Part shown: positions 39,482 to 50,578 of the stretch, piece by piece
Layout: the number at the start of each line of letters is the position of its first letter
Position numbering within the stretch: position 1 is the stretch's first letter
From: Chitinophagaceae bacterium
Lineage (GTDB): Bacteria; Bacteroidota; Bacteroidia; Chitinophagales; Chitinophagaceae
Direction of reading: 5' to 3'
NCBI GenBank assembly: GCA_947371755.1
Contig: CANBQT010000004.1
Location: 36,810 to 100,809, forward strand
DNA: 64,000 nt
Made by a program: the position numbers and the translations under genes
Notes under the pieces: model-generated
Databases searched by the model: none
Told to the model about the DNA's origin: nothing
What the model saw: the letters and a program-made list of their open reading frames with translations, nothing else

Positions 39482-40222
39482 ATGTCGAAAGAAGTAACCA
39501 TTGAAGTCTGTGCATTTAATTTAGAGAGTTGTGTTAATGCAGAAAAGGGTGGGGCTGGAAGGATTGAGTTGTGTGGGAATCCTACTGAGGGCGGAACAAC
39601 GCCGGCTCCGGGAGTTTTGATTCAAGCAAGAAAATTAGTTTCCATTCAATTGTATCCAATCATTCGACCAAGGGGTGGATATTATTATTATAGTACAGAT
39701 GAAATTGAAAGTATTCATCAGGATATTTTATTCTGCAAGAATATTGGTTGTGACGGAATTTCTATTGGCGCACAAAAAATGGATGGCAGCCTGGATCTTG
39801 AACTTTGTAAAAGATTTGTGGAGTGGGCTTATCCTATGAAAGCCACTCTCAACAAAGCTTTTGACCTGTCTCCCAATTTGCAACAGTCTCTGGAAGATGC
39901 AGTTGAGGCTGGGTTTGAACGAATCCTTACTAGTGGTGGGAAAAAAGCTGCAATTGATGCATTAGAGATTCTCTCAGGATTAATGCAGCAAGCAGGGGAT
40001 CGCATTATTATCATGCCGGGTTGTGGTTTGAGAAGCTATAATGTTGCAGCAATCGCTGCTGCTACCAAGGCTACAGAATATCATAGTGCTGCAAGAATTG
40101 ATATCGCAAATCCTTTAACCTATCAAAACCCATTGGTACATGATCTTGGTACTGTGTTTAATGCTTCCGCAGATGAAGTGAAACTCATCAAAGCCAATGC
40201 TTTTGCAGCATTGAATGGGTAA
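39482..40222 (+). CDS. cutC: CutC family protein
   Basis: MSKEVTIEVCAFNLESCVNAEKGGAGRIELCGNPTEGGTTPAPG, IIRPRGGYYYYSTDEI. Confidence 0.92.
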   Translation: MSKEVTIEVCAFNLESCVNAEKGGAGRIELCGNPTEGGTTPAPGVLIQARKLVSIQLYPIIRPRGGYYYYSTDEIESIHQDILFCKNIGCDGISIGAQKMDGSLDLELCKRFVEWAYPMKATLNKAFDLSPNLQQSLEDAVEAGFERILTSGGKKAAIDALEILSGLMQQAGDRIIIMPGCGLRSYNVAAIAAATKATEYHSAARIDIANPLTYQNPLVHDLGTVFNASADEVKLIKANAFAALNG

Positions 40223-40225
40223 GCC

Positions 40226-41098
40226 CTATTTTAATAAAAAAGTAATAGCTTCTTGAGCAATTTCAGAGTCACTTAATTTAGGAGTTGCCAATAAAATATC
40301 TGTATAGTAATTCAACTTCTTTAATTCCAGAAATCCTAACTCTGGATAATTATGACTCTTTACAATATTCGTAGGAACAATGGAAATACCCAATCCATTT
40401 TTAACTAATTGTATAATGGAAGAAATATTATTTGATTCGTGAACAATCTTTGGTGTAAATCCATATTTGGCACAGATCTCAATCAATGTGTCGTAATAAA
40501 AAGGAGCGTATTCTTTATTGAAAAAAACAAAGGTTTCATCTCTCCATTTAATGATCTCATTCTCTGACTTGATACTCACTTTATTTCTGTTATACACCAA
40601 CGAAAAACTATCTCTGAACCAGAGCCTTGAATTAATTTCAGGGGAGTATAGCGGTGCACGAATAATCCCCAAATCAATTTTACCCTGCTCTAATCCCACA
40701 ACTTGTTCAACTGTTGGTACTTCATATAATCTGAAATTCACGAAAGGATATTTAGCAGATAAGAATTTTACAAGCTCAGTAATATCACCTGAAAAAGTTG
40801 AACTGATATATGCAATGCGAAATTCTCCGCTAATATTCTGACTGATTTTTTGAGCCTTTAAATTTATTCTGTCGAGCGACTGTAGCAATTGAGTAACTTC
40901 TTTCACATAAAACTTGCCTGCCTCAGTTAATTCAACCTTTTTGTTATTTCTCTTAAATAGTTGCGCATTTAGTTCAGTTTCTAATTCTTTGATCTGCCTG
41001 CTCAAAGGAGGTTGGGCTATAAATAGCTTCTCAGAGGCCTTTGTAAAGCTCAATTCTTTCGCTAAAGTGAGGAAATATCGAAGATGTCTTAATTCCAT
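40226..41098 (-). CDS. LysR family transcriptional regulator, divergent from leu operon
   Basis: MELRHLRYFLTLAKELSFTKASEKLFIAQPPLSRQIKELETELNAQLFKR. Confidence 0.93.
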   Translation of the reverse strand: MELRHLRYFLTLAKELSFTKASEKLFIAQPPLSRQIKELETELNAQLFKRNNKKVELTEAGKFYVKEVTQLLQSLDRINLKAQKISQNISGEFRIAYISSTFSGDITELVKFLSAKYPFVNFRLYEVPTVEQVVGLEQGKIDLGIIRAPLYSPEINSRLWFRDSFSLVYNRNKVSIKSENEIIKWRDETFVFFNKEYAPFYYDTLIEICAKYGFTPKIVHESNNISSIIQLVKNGLGISIVPTNIVKSHNYPELGFLELKKLNYYTDILLATPKLSDSEIAQEAITFLLK

Positions 41099-41100
41099 TG

Positions 41101-41137
41101 ATACTTATTAGGTATTAATAATTGTCAAAATAAGTAT
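41101..41137. promoter_or_regulatory. LysR-type operator region
   Basis: ATAC-TTATTAG-GTAT (T-N11-A) and larger inverted repeat ATACTTATT...AATAAGTAT. Confidence 0.6.
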
Positions 41138-41210
41138 AAATAAGTCATAAATAAAGCATTTAAATTTGTGGGATAAGAATTCCCATTAAAATATCTCAAA
41201 AAAATAAAGC

Positions 41211-42614
41211 ATGAGCAATAAACCAAGTACGCTATTTGATAAAGTGTGGGATGCACACGTGGTTCGTAAGATTGAAGATGGTCCGGATGTATTTTTTATT
41301 GACCGCCATTTTATTCATGAAGTAACTAGTCCGGTTGCATTTTTAGGATTAGAAAGCAGGGGTATTGACGTGATGTTTCCTGAATGCACTTTTGCAACAG
41401 CCGATCACAATACGCCAACTATTAACCAACACCTTCCAGTTGCCGATCCACTTTCTGCCAATCAATTACAGGCATTAGAAAGAAACTCAGCAAAATATGG
41501 CATTTCACATTGGGGTCTGGGAGATCCTAAAAACGGGATTGTACACGTAGTTGGACCAGAGAATGGAATTACGCTTCCGGGAATGACGATTGTTTGTGGA
41601 GATTCTCATACTTCCACGCATGGTGCATTTGGCGCTATTGCTTTTGGTATTGGTACATCTGAAGTTGAGATGGTATTATCATCTCAATGTATCATGCAGC
41701 CCAAGCCAAAGAAAATGCGCATCAATGTAAATGGAAATTTGGGTAAGGCGGTTACTCCTAAGGATGTAACACTTTATATCATCTCTCAATTAACAACTGC
41801 TGGTGCTACGGGATATTTTGTAGAATATGCAGGAGATGTGTTCGAGAATATGAGTATGGAAGGAAGGATGACTGTATGTAATATGAGTATCGAAATGGGT
41901 GCTCGGGGAGGTATGATTGCACCGGATGAAACTACCTTTAACTATATCAATGGTAGAGAAAAAGCTCCGAAGGGTGAAGCTTGGGATAAGGCTTTAGCTT
42001 ATTGGAAAACTTTGAAAACCGATGCAGGTGCTGATTTTGACAAAGAGTATCATTTTGATGCAGCAGATATTGAACCCATGATTACTTACGGTACCAATCC
42101 AGGCATGGGAATGGGTATCTCTAAACATATTCCTAAAGCAACTGATTTGGAGGGAGGGGTTGCAACCTATGCGAAATCTTTGAAATATATGGGCTTTGAA
42201 GAAGATCAGTTGATGATTGGAAAGAAAGTTGACTATGTATTCATTGGAAGTTGTACCAATGGAAGAATTGAAGATTTCCGTGCATTTGCATCCATTGTAA
42301 AAGGACGTAAAAAAGCAGATCATATCACTGCATGGATTGTTCCAGGATCACATATTGTAGAAGCACAAATTAAAGAAGAAGGTATTCTTGATATTTTAAC
42401 CGAAGCAGGATTTCAATTACGCCAGCCTGGTTGTTCTGCTTGTTTAGCTATGAATGATGATAAAATTCCTGCAGGGAAATATGCGGTTAGTACCAGTAAT
42501 AGAAACTTTGAAGGTCGCCAGGGCCCGGGAAGTAGAACACTGTTGGCCAGTCCGTATGTAGCAGCAGCTGCAGCAGTAACTGGTATGGTTACTGATCCGA
42601 GAGAACTTTTATAA
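41211..42614 (+). CDS. leuC: 3-isopropylmalate dehydratase large subunit
   Basis: [61 protein letters not shown]. Confidence 0.96.
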   Translation: MSNKPSTLFDKVWDAHVVRKIEDGPDVFFIDRHFIHEVTSPVAFLGLESRGIDVMFPECTFATADHNTPTINQHLPVADPLSANQLQALERNSAKYGISHWGLGDPKNGIVHVVGPENGITLPGMTIVCGDSHTSTHGAFGAIAFGIGTSEVEMVLSSQCIMQPKPKKMRINVNGNLGKAVTPKDVTLYIISQLTTAGATGYFVEYAGDVFENMSMEGRMTVCNMSIEMGARGGMIAPDETTFNYINGREKAPKGEAWDKALAYWKTLKTDAGADFDKEYHFDAADIEPMITYGTNPGMGMGISKHIPKATDLEGGVATYAKSLKYMGFEEDQLMIGKKVDYVFIGSCTNGRIEDFRAFASIVKGRKKADHITAWIVPGSHIVEAQIKEEGILDILTEAGFQLRQPGCSACLAMNDDKIPAGKYAVSTSNRNFEGRQGPGSRTLLASPYVAAAAAVTGMVTDPRELL

Positions 42615-42657
42615 TATCTGTATTCACTAATTTTAATCAACTTATCAAACTATAAAA

Positions 42658-43254
42658 ATGGCTTACGATAAATTCACCCTCTTAACCAGCACTGCAGTGC
42701 CTTTGCCAATTGAGAACGTAGATACAGATCAAATCATCCCTGCTCGCTTTTTAAAAGCAACAGAAAGAAAAGGATTTGGTGATAATTTGTTTCGCGACTG
42801 GAGATATAATAATGATGATACTCCAAAGAAAGATTTTGTTTTAAATAACCCTATTTATTCGGGAAAAATTCTGGTGGGTGGTAAGAACTTTGGAAGTGGA
42901 AGTAGCCGCGAACACGCTGCCTGGGCAATTTATGATTATGGATTCCGTTGCGTGGTTTCTAGTTTCTTTGCGGATATTTTTAAAGGGAATGCTATCAATA
43001 TTGGAATACTTCCCGTGCAGGTATCTGAAGCATTTCTAGATCAGATCTTTAAAGCGATTGAGGTAGATCCTGCTACAAGTATCACCATCGATTTAAATGC
43101 GCAAACCATTAAATTAGAAGCAACAGGTGCAACAGAATCTTTTGCTATCAATGGTTATAAGAAACACAATCTCATTAACGGGTTTGATGATATTGATTAT
43201 TTGCAAGCGATGAAATCAGATATCAAAGCTTTCGCATCTCTTCATAGCATCTAA
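42658..43254 (+). CDS. leuD: 3-isopropylmalate dehydratase small subunit
   Basis: [30 protein letters not shown]. Confidence 0.96.
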   Translation: MAYDKFTLLTSTAVPLPIENVDTDQIIPARFLKATERKGFGDNLFRDWRYNNDDTPKKDFVLNNPIYSGKILVGGKNFGSGSSREHAAWAIYDYGFRCVVSSFFADIFKGNAINIGILPVQVSEAFLDQIFKAIEVDPATSITIDLNAQTIKLEATGATESFAINGYKKHNLINGFDDIDYLQAMKSDIKAFASLHSI

Positions 43255-43271
43255 TTTACAAGCATTAAAAC

Positions 43272-44804
43272 ATGCCATTGAAACAACAACAACGACATAT
43301 AGAAATCATGGACACCACGCTTCGCGATGGTGAACAAACCAGTGGCGTTAGTTTTTCTTCGTCAGAAAAATTAACGATCGCCAAACTTTTATTGACGGAC
43401 TTAAACGTAGATAGAATTGAAATAGCATCTGCACGTGTTTCTGAAGGAGAGTTTCAGGCGGTTAAAAAAATTACTGACTGGGCAAAAGAAAATGGATATA
43501 TCGATAGAGTAGAAGTATTGACATTTGTTGATGGTGATGTTTCTGTGAATTGGATGTTGGAAGCAGGAGCAAAAGTGATGAACCTATTGACAAAGGGTTC
43601 ATTAAATCATTTAACACATCAGCTTAAAAAAACCGAAGAACAGCATTTTGCAGAGATTGCTGCTGTTTTAAAATTAGCAAAAGAGAAAGGGTTAAAGAGT
43701 AATGTTTATTTAGAAGACTGGAGCAATGGTATGCGCCATTCAAAAGAATATGTGATACACTATTTAGATTTCATCAAAGATCAGCCAATAGAAAGAATCT
43801 TATTACCCGATACACTGGGCGTACTTACACCTAGAGAAACATTTGAATTTGTTTCTGAGTTGGTTAATCAATATCCAGACATTCATTTCGATTTTCATGC
43901 ACATAATGATTATGACTTAGGAACAGCCAATGTTTTGGAAGCCGTTAAAGCTGGCGCTAAGGGTATTCATCTTACCATTAATGGGATGGGTGAAAGAGCT
44001 GGTAACGCCTCATTGGCAAGTGCAGTAGCTGCCTTACACGATAATATGAAAGAAGTAAAGACTTCTGTCAACGAGAAATCTTTATACTCAGTTAGTAAGT
44101 TGGTAGAAACATTTTCTGGCTTCAGAATACCTGCTAATAAACCAGTAGTTGGTGAAAATGTGTTTACCCAAACAGCGGGTATCCATGCTGATGGTGATAA
44201 AAAAAATAACCTATATTTTAACGACTTGATGCCAGAACGTTTTGGGCGTCAACGAAAATATGCTTTAGGAAAAACGAGCGGTAAGGCAAATATTGAAAAT
44301 AACTTAAAGGAATTAGGTATTCAGTTAGCTGATGATGACTTAAAAAAAGTTACGCAGCGAATCATTGAATTAGGCGATAGAAAAGAAACAGTTACACAGG
44401 CCGATCTACCTTATATTATTTCTGATGTTTTAGATAGTAATAGCATCGAAGAAAAAGTACAGGTTGAAAATTATGTACTAACACATTCTAAGAACCTAAG
44501 ACCCTCAGTTACTATCAAGCTTACAATTGCTAACGAAATCTTTGAAGAAAATGCACAGGGTGATGGACAATATGATGCCTTTATGAATGCTTTGAAAAAA
44601 GTATATGAATCCAAAAAAATTGCATTACCTCAATTAACAGACTATGCAGTGAGGATCCCACCAGGAGGAAAATCAGACGCCCTTTGCGAAACCATCATTA
44701 CCTGGATGCACAACAATAAAGAATTTAAAACACGTGGACTGGATAGCGACCAAACTGTTTCAGCGATAAAAGCTACTCAGAAAATGCTTAACATGATCGA
44801 TTAA
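43272..44804 (+). CDS. 2-isopropylmalate synthase-family protein (LeuA/CimA-like, with regulatory domain)
   Basis: IMDTTLRDGEQTSGVSF, HFDFHAHNDYDLGTAN, HLTINGMGERAGNASL; between leuD and leuB. Confidence 0.88.
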   Translation: MPLKQQQRHIEIMDTTLRDGEQTSGVSFSSSEKLTIAKLLLTDLNVDRIEIASARVSEGEFQAVKKITDWAKENGYIDRVEVLTFVDGDVSVNWMLEAGAKVMNLLTKGSLNHLTHQLKKTEEQHFAEIAAVLKLAKEKGLKSNVYLEDWSNGMRHSKEYVIHYLDFIKDQPIERILLPDTLGVLTPRETFEFVSELVNQYPDIHFDFHAHNDYDLGTANVLEAVKAGAKGIHLTINGMGERAGNASLASAVAALHDNMKEVKTSVNEKSLYSVSKLVETFSGFRIPANKPVVGENVFTQTAGIHADGDKKNNLYFNDLMPERFGRQRKYALGKTSGKANIENNLKELGIQLADDDLKKVTQRIIELGDRKETVTQADLPYIISDVLDSNSIEEKVQVENYVLTHSKNLRPSVTIKLTIANEIFEENAQGDGQYDAFMNALKKVYESKKIALPQLTDYAVRIPPGGKSDALCETIITWMHNNKEFKTRGLDSDQTVSAIKATQKMLNMID

Positions 44805-44835
44805 AAACAAATCACTTTACAAATATTGGAACACT

Positions 44836-45909
44836 ATGGCAACTAAGAACATATTAATTGTACCGGGAGATGGTATTGGACAAGAAGTAACAGCAGTGGG
44901 TAAAAAAGTATTAGATGCTATTGCAGCTAAATTCGGACATACCTTTCATTACGATGAAGCTTTGATTGGTCACGTTGCAATTGAAGCAACAGGCGAAGCT
45001 TTACCTGCAGAGTCTTTAGAAAAAATGCGCAAATCAGATGCGGTTTTATTTGGAGCAGTTGGACACCCTAAATATGATAATGATCCATCTGCTAAGGTAA
45101 GGCCAGAACAAGGGCTATTAAAAATGCGTAAAGAATTAGGCTTGTACGCAAACCTTCGACCTATTAAATTATTTGATGAGTTATTGAGTGCTTCAAGTAT
45201 TAAACCTGAAATTTTAAGAGGTGCAGATATCTTGTTCTTCAGAGAATTAACTGGAGATATTTATTTTGGAGAGAAAGGACGCAAAAATGATGGTGATACT
45301 GCGTTTGATGTGGCTGAATATAGTCGTTTTGAAGTGGAGCGTATTGGAAGAAAAGCTTTTGAAGCTGCAAGAACCAGAAAAAAGAAACTCTGCTCTGTAG
45401 ATAAGGCAAATGTGCTGGAAACAAGTCGTTTGTGGAGAGAAGTGATTCAAAAATTAGCATTGGAATATCCTGATGTTGAGGTGGAACACCAATTTGTGGA
45501 TTCAACTGCCATGATGTTGATTAAAAACCCATGTCGTTTTGATGTGGTAGTTACCGCAAATTTGTTTGGCGATATTCTTACAGATGAAGCCTCTCAAATT
45601 GCCGGTTCTATGGGTATGTTAGCATCAGCTTCTATTGGTGATGGAACAGGTGTTTATGAGCCCATTCATGGATCTGCGCATGATATTACTGGTAAAGGAA
45701 TTGCTAATCCATTAGCATCGATCCTTTCTGCAGCTTTATTACTTGATATCTCTTTTGGGATGAAAGAAGAATCAGAATTGATTATAAGTGCTGTTGATCA
45801 GGTATTAAAGCAAGGATTTAGAACGGTAGATATTGCTGATGCATCAACAAAACCTGAACAGATTTTAGGCACTGATGCGATGGGAGCCGCTGTTTTAAAG
45901 TTCATCTAA
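44836..45909 (+). CDS. leuB: 3-isopropylmalate dehydrogenase
   Basis: IVPGDGIGQEV, FFRELTGDIYFGEKG, NLFGDILTDEASQIAGSMGMLASASIG. Confidence 0.96.
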   Translation: MATKNILIVPGDGIGQEVTAVGKKVLDAIAAKFGHTFHYDEALIGHVAIEATGEALPAESLEKMRKSDAVLFGAVGHPKYDNDPSAKVRPEQGLLKMRKELGLYANLRPIKLFDELLSASSIKPEILRGADILFFRELTGDIYFGEKGRKNDGDTAFDVAEYSRFEVERIGRKAFEAARTRKKKLCSVDKANVLETSRLWREVIQKLALEYPDVEVEHQFVDSTAMMLIKNPCRFDVVVTANLFGDILTDEASQIAGSMGMLASASIGDGTGVYEPIHGSAHDITGKGIANPLASILSAALLLDISFGMKEESELIISAVDQVLKQGFRTVDIADASTKPEQILGTDAMGAAVLKFI

Positions 45910-45927
45910 TCAAATACTATTTTTATT

Positions 45928-45960
45928 AAAAAAGCCTTTCAGGAAACTGAAAGGCTTTTT
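45928..45960 (+). terminator. Intrinsic terminator after leuB
   Basis: AAAAAAGCCTTTCAG-GAAA-CTGAAAGGCTTTTT. Confidence 0.9.
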
Positions 45961-46250
45961 GTTTTCACCCCTTTGTATTGGCTTTTTACCGCTATACTGC
46001 ACCAGTAACAAAATTTCATACTTTGTTTACGCTATTTAAGAAAGCTTTAAGAATTCCTCTCTATTCTTTGCTGTGATTGAATCTCAGTCAATCATTAACA
46101 TCCTTTAACCTACTCATTAACACCGTTTATCCAACTATTGATCTTTTTGATGTTGCCGGTCACAATTGCCAATGCCAACTTTTTCATGAAACTAATTTTG
46201 GTATATCAAATTTAAAAAAAACAAATTCCGATAACATTAAAACAAAAATC

Positions 46251-46694
46251 ATGAAAAAGTTATTCATCGCAGCACTTGTAACCATTTTTATCAGTACTAG
46301 TTCTTTCGCAGCAAACAGTCCCGAAAATGTAAGGTCATTTAAAGAAATGAACAATATTAGTAATACTAATTCTTCTGTGAATTGGAAATACACTGAAAGT
46401 TTTCAAAAAGCAAGCCTCGCTGTGAACGGACAAAATACAGAGTACTTCTACACTCCTGAAGGTGATTATTTAGCTAGCAGTAAAACTTTTGATTTCGATA
46501 AGCTTCCCAAAGGAGCGATTAAAACAATCACTAATAATTATGCATATCCATCCTATTCTTTAATCGAGTGCATCGTAATTGAAAATGCCGACCAGGAAAT
46601 CAATTATTATGTGTCTATGGAAAAAGCAGGTAAAACAACCATTTTACAAATCAATGAATCTGGAACTGTTTCGAATATCTCTGGATTGAAATAA
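46251..46694 (+). CDS. Small secreted protein of unknown function
   Basis: Signal peptide MKKLFIAALVTIFISTSSFA; no recognised family. Confidence 0.6.
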   Translation: MKKLFIAALVTIFISTSSFAANSPENVRSFKEMNNISNTNSSVNWKYTESFQKASLAVNGQNTEYFYTPEGDYLASSKTFDFDKLPKGAIKTITNNYAYPSYSLIECIVIENADQEINYYVSMEKAGKTTILQINESGTVSNISGLK

Positions 46695-46708
46695 TTAGGC
46701 TCAGTTAG

Positions 46709-46739
46709 GATCCGGCAGAAAGTTACTTTCGGCCGGATC
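46709..46739 (+). terminator. Hairpin terminator
   Basis: GATCCGGCAGAAAG-TTA-CTTTCGGCCGGATC followed by a T-rich tract. Confidence 0.75.
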
Positions 46740-46827
46740 ATTTTCTTTAATACACTAGGGTGACAATTGTTACAAATATTCTGCTTCCAATACCTTCCCT
46801 TTGCAGTAGAAATTAAAGAAATCGAAT

Positions 46828-48507
46828 ATGAGATATATCATTGTTGGAGGAGTTGCTGGGGGAGCAAGTACAGCGGCCCGCTTAAGAAGATTAGACGAAC
46901 ACGCTGAGATTGTTTTGTTTGAAAAGGGAAGCTATATTTCTTATGCCAATTGCGGATTGCCCTATTATATAGGCGATGTTATTACAGATAGAAATAAGCT
47001 TTTTGTACAAACAGCAGCATCATTCAAAGATCGCTTTAATATAGATGCACGTGTGATGAGTGAGGTTACAGCAATCATACCAGATAAAAAAGTGGTGCAG
47101 GTGAAGGATTTGAAGTCTGGTCTGGATTATGAACTTTCCTATGATAAATTAGTATTGTCTCCAGGTGCAGAACCCATCCGGCCGCCTTTAGAAGGTATTA
47201 ATAACGAAGGAATATTTACATTAAGAAATGTAATTGATACCGATCGTATTAAAGCATATGTCAACAAATTTCCACAAGGAAAAGCTGTGATAATCGGAGC
47301 GGGTTTTATCGGATTAGAAATGGCAGAAAACTTGCACAATTTGGGCATGCATGTATCTATCATAGAAATGGGGCCACAAATTTTAGCACCAGTTGATTTT
47401 CCAATTGCTGCTATCGCACAACAGCATATTCGTTCCAAAGGTGTTGACTTGAAATTGAAAACTACCGTCACAGGATTTGAGAGAACTGACAATGGACTAA
47501 AAGTTTTCATGAAAGACGAATTGCCATTGGAGGCTGATATTGTTATCCTTTCAATAGGAGTTAAACCTGATACCAGACTAGCCATTGCTGCAGGTTTAGC
47601 ATTAGGTTCAGCAAGAGGAATATTGGTGAACGAGTATTTGCAAACCTCCAATGAGGATATCTATGCAGTTGGTGATGCCATTGAATTTACAAATCCAATT
47701 ACACATCATTCCATGCCCACTTATTTAGCCGGACCAGCCAATAAGCAAGGTAGAATTTGTGCAAATAATATAGTACTGGGTAATAATAGTAAATACAACG
47801 GCTCCATCAATACAGCCATTGTTAAAATATTCGATCTAACAGTAGCTGTTGCTGGTGTGGCCAGTAAGCATTTAACAGCTGCTAAAATTGAACACTTGGT
47901 TTCAACTACACATAGCGGTTCTCATGCAGGATATTATCCGGGATCTGAACAAATGACCATTCAAATTAATTTTAGTCCTTCTGAATTCAAATTATTAGGT
48001 GCACAGATTATTGGCACGGATGGAGTGGATAAAAGAATTGACACGCTTTCTTCCGTGATACAAAGAGGAAGTACGATTGAGGAGTTAACTGAATTTGAAC
48101 ACGCATATGCACCACCTTATTCATCCGCAAAAGATCCAGTGAATATGGCAGGCTTTGTAGCAGAGAATATCATTCAAAAAAAATTGAAAGTGATTCCTTG
48201 GTCTGATGTGGCAAATATTTCAGATGATGATGTATTAATTGATGTTCGAACCGTAGTTGAGTTTATGGAAGGGAATATTCCTGGATCGATTAATATTCCT
48301 GTTGATGAGTTAAGAAGTCGTTTACATGAATTAGACAAAAAGGAAAACATTTTCATCTATTGTCAGATTGGATTAAGAGGATATTTAGCACAAAGAATTT
48401 TGTTGCAAAATGGTTTTGAAAATGTGAAAAATATTTCTGGGGGTTATAAATTATGGTCTGCCTGTGATCAGGAATCAAATTTAAAGGAACACACACTGGC
48501 ACTATAA
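46828..48507 (+). CDS. CoA-disulfide reductase-like FAD oxidoreductase with C-terminal rhodanese domain
   Basis: IIVGGVAGGASTAARLRRLDE, SYANCGLPYYIGD, VYAVGDAIE; rhodanese VLIDVRTVVEFMEGNIPGSINIP...IYCQIGLRGYLA. Confidence 0.9.
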   Translation: MRYIIVGGVAGGASTAARLRRLDEHAEIVLFEKGSYISYANCGLPYYIGDVITDRNKLFVQTAASFKDRFNIDARVMSEVTAIIPDKKVVQVKDLKSGLDYELSYDKLVLSPGAEPIRPPLEGINNEGIFTLRNVIDTDRIKAYVNKFPQGKAVIIGAGFIGLEMAENLHNLGMHVSIIEMGPQILAPVDFPIAAIAQQHIRSKGVDLKLKTTVTGFERTDNGLKVFMKDELPLEADIVILSIGVKPDTRLAIAAGLALGSARGILVNEYLQTSNEDIYAVGDAIEFTNPITHHSMPTYLAGPANKQGRICANNIVLGNNSKYNGSINTAIVKIFDLTVAVAGVASKHLTAAKIEHLVSTTHSGSHAGYYPGSEQMTIQINFSPSEFKLLGAQIIGTDGVDKRIDTLSSVIQRGSTIEELTEFEHAYAPPYSSAKDPVNMAGFVAENIIQKKLKVIPWSDVANISDDDVLIDVRTVVEFMEGNIPGSINIPVDELRSRLHELDKKENIFIYCQIGLRGYLAQRILLQNGFENVKNISGGYKLWSACDQESNLKEHTLAL

Positions 48508-48577
48508 GTTAAAATCGAAACTTATTCTGTAATTTAAAGTTCTGAATAAGTTTTGATCATTTAATTCCAGCTGCCAT

Positions 48578-50314
48578 ATGCCTTTCAACGATACGAGTTC
48601 CACGATGATCAATCATCCTGGAAAATTAAAGAATAGTTACGATGCCATTGTAATTGGTTCGGGTATCAGTGGTGGTTGGGCTGCAAAAGAATTATGTGAA
48701 AAAGGGTTGAAAACCCTCGTTTTAGAAAGAGGAAGAGAGGTGGAACACATTAAAGATTACCCAACTGCCAATTTAAATCCCTGGGATCTAAAACATCGGG
48801 GAAATATAACCGATGCACATCGGAAAGAGAATAAGTTGATTACAAAAGCAGCAGGGTATGGCGAAGACAATCAACAATTTTTTGTAGAAGACAAAGATCA
48901 TCCTTATATCCAGGAGAAGCCTTTCGATTGGATCAGAGGTTATCAGGTAGGAGGCAAATCATTAACCTGGGGCAGGGCTTGTCAGCGTTGGAGTGATTTT
49001 GAATTTACCGGTCCTCAAAGATTCGGTTATGGTTGGGATTGGCCCTTACGTTATAAAGATGTAGCTCCATGGTATTCGCATGTAGAAAAATTTATTGGCG
49101 TTTGTGGTAATAAAGATGGAATAGAATCTATGCCTGATGGTGAGTTTCTTCCTCCTTTTGATTTGAATTGCGTAGAGCAACATTTAAAAGATAGCTTTCT
49201 AAAAAATTATGGCAATAGATATCTGGTTCATGCAAGATGGGCTCATCTAACCCAACCTACCCCATTACATATTGAGCAGGGTAGGGCTAAATGTCAGGCG
49301 AGAAACCTTTGTATGCGCGGATGCCCATTTGGAGGCTATTTCAGTAGCAATTCTTCTACATTACCATGGGCAATGAAAACAGGAAATTTAACTGTACGAC
49401 CTCATTCTGTGGTAGATAGTATTATATATGATCCCAAAACAAATAAGGCATCAGGCGTGAGAGTAATAGATGCCATTACGAAAGAAAGTACGGAGTATTT
49501 TGCAAAAATCATTTTTCTAAATGCATCTACTCTGAATAGTAATCTGATACTTTTAAATTCTACTTCCAATAGATTTCAAAATGGATTAGGAAATGATAGT
49601 GGAACTTTAGGAAAATATATTTGCTTCCATAATTATCGGGGTTGGATGAATGGATCCATTGAAGGTTTTGAAGATGGATATACTTACGGAAGAAATCCAA
49701 CCGACACCATAATTGCCAATTATAGAAATTTACATAAGATCGATACAGATTTTGTTGGTGGATTTACCACCTTCGCAGGTGCATATCGCGAAAGGGGCGA
49801 TGGAAATAGATGTCCAGAACAAATAGGTGCCAAATTCAAAGATGCCATGACAGAAGCTGGTCCCTGGCATATCTATGCTTATGTTCAAGGTGAAACGATT
49901 CCTAAAAAAGAGAATCATGTGCGTTTAAGTAATGATCAAAAAGACCAATGGGGTATCCCACAAATCATCACATCAGTTGGGTACGATGATAATGATGAGA
50001 GATTATTAAAAGATTTTTTTACCCAGACAGAAGAAATGCTCAGCAAAGCAGGAGTAAAAAATATCAATCATGCAGATTCAAAGCAAGCCCCGGGTTTGGA
50101 TATACATGAAATGGGGGGATGCAGAATGGGTAACGATAGTAAAAATTCTATGTTGAATCAATGGAATCAATTGCATGCCTGTAAAAATGTATTTGTAACT
50201 GATGGCGCATGCATGACCAGCACAGGGAATCAGAGTCCGAGTATCTTATACATGACTTTAACAGCCAGAGCTGTCGACCATGCTTTTAAAGAATTGAAAG
50301 ATGGAAATTTGTGA
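48578..50314 (+). CDS. GMC family oxidoreductase
   Basis: YDAIVIGSGISGGWAAKELCEKGLKTLVLERG, HEMGGCRMG, VTDGACMTSTGNQSPSILYMTLTARAVDH. Confidence 0.9.
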   Translation: MPFNDTSSTMINHPGKLKNSYDAIVIGSGISGGWAAKELCEKGLKTLVLERGREVEHIKDYPTANLNPWDLKHRGNITDAHRKENKLITKAAGYGEDNQQFFVEDKDHPYIQEKPFDWIRGYQVGGKSLTWGRACQRWSDFEFTGPQRFGYGWDWPLRYKDVAPWYSHVEKFIGVCGNKDGIESMPDGEFLPPFDLNCVEQHLKDSFLKNYGNRYLVHARWAHLTQPTPLHIEQGRAKCQARNLCMRGCPFGGYFSSNSSTLPWAMKTGNLTVRPHSVVDSIIYDPKTNKASGVRVIDAITKESTEYFAKIIFLNASTLNSNLILLNSTSNRFQNGLGNDSGTLGKYICFHNYRGWMNGSIEGFEDGYTYGRNPTDTIIANYRNLHKIDTDFVGGFTTFAGAYRERGDGNRCPEQIGAKFKDAMTEAGPWHIYAYVQGETIPKKENHVRLSNDQKDQWGIPQIITSVGYDDNDERLLKDFFTQTEEMLSKAGVKNINHADSKQAPGLDIHEMGGCRMGNDSKNSMLNQWNQLHACKNVFVTDGACMTSTGNQSPSILYMTLTARAVDHAFKELKDGNL

Positions 50315-50578
50315 GATAAAGCTCAATATTAATTGTAAAAAATAGTGATGTAATTGTATTTATTATATATGTTTTTATTAAAATTTCAGCAATAAAGTTT
50401 ATTATATTATATAATTTGATGAATTAGTGGCATTACTTCATTTTGCCATTTTCTAGATTTATCCTGACTAAGACTTAATCCCCAAAGAATCTATTGATTT
50501 GTGGTATTTGATATAATACTTTAAAGATAATTTTAAGATAGATCAAGGGGGATATTAGGCAAGTTATGATAACCCTTA

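Noticed and set aside
41994-42323. 109-aa antisense ORF in leuC
   Set aside because: Shadow ORF opposite highly conserved leuC sequence
47139-47651. 170-aa antisense ORF inside the CoA-disulfide reductase gene
   Set aside because: Fully opposite to a well-supported CDS, no recognisable domain; typical shadow ORF
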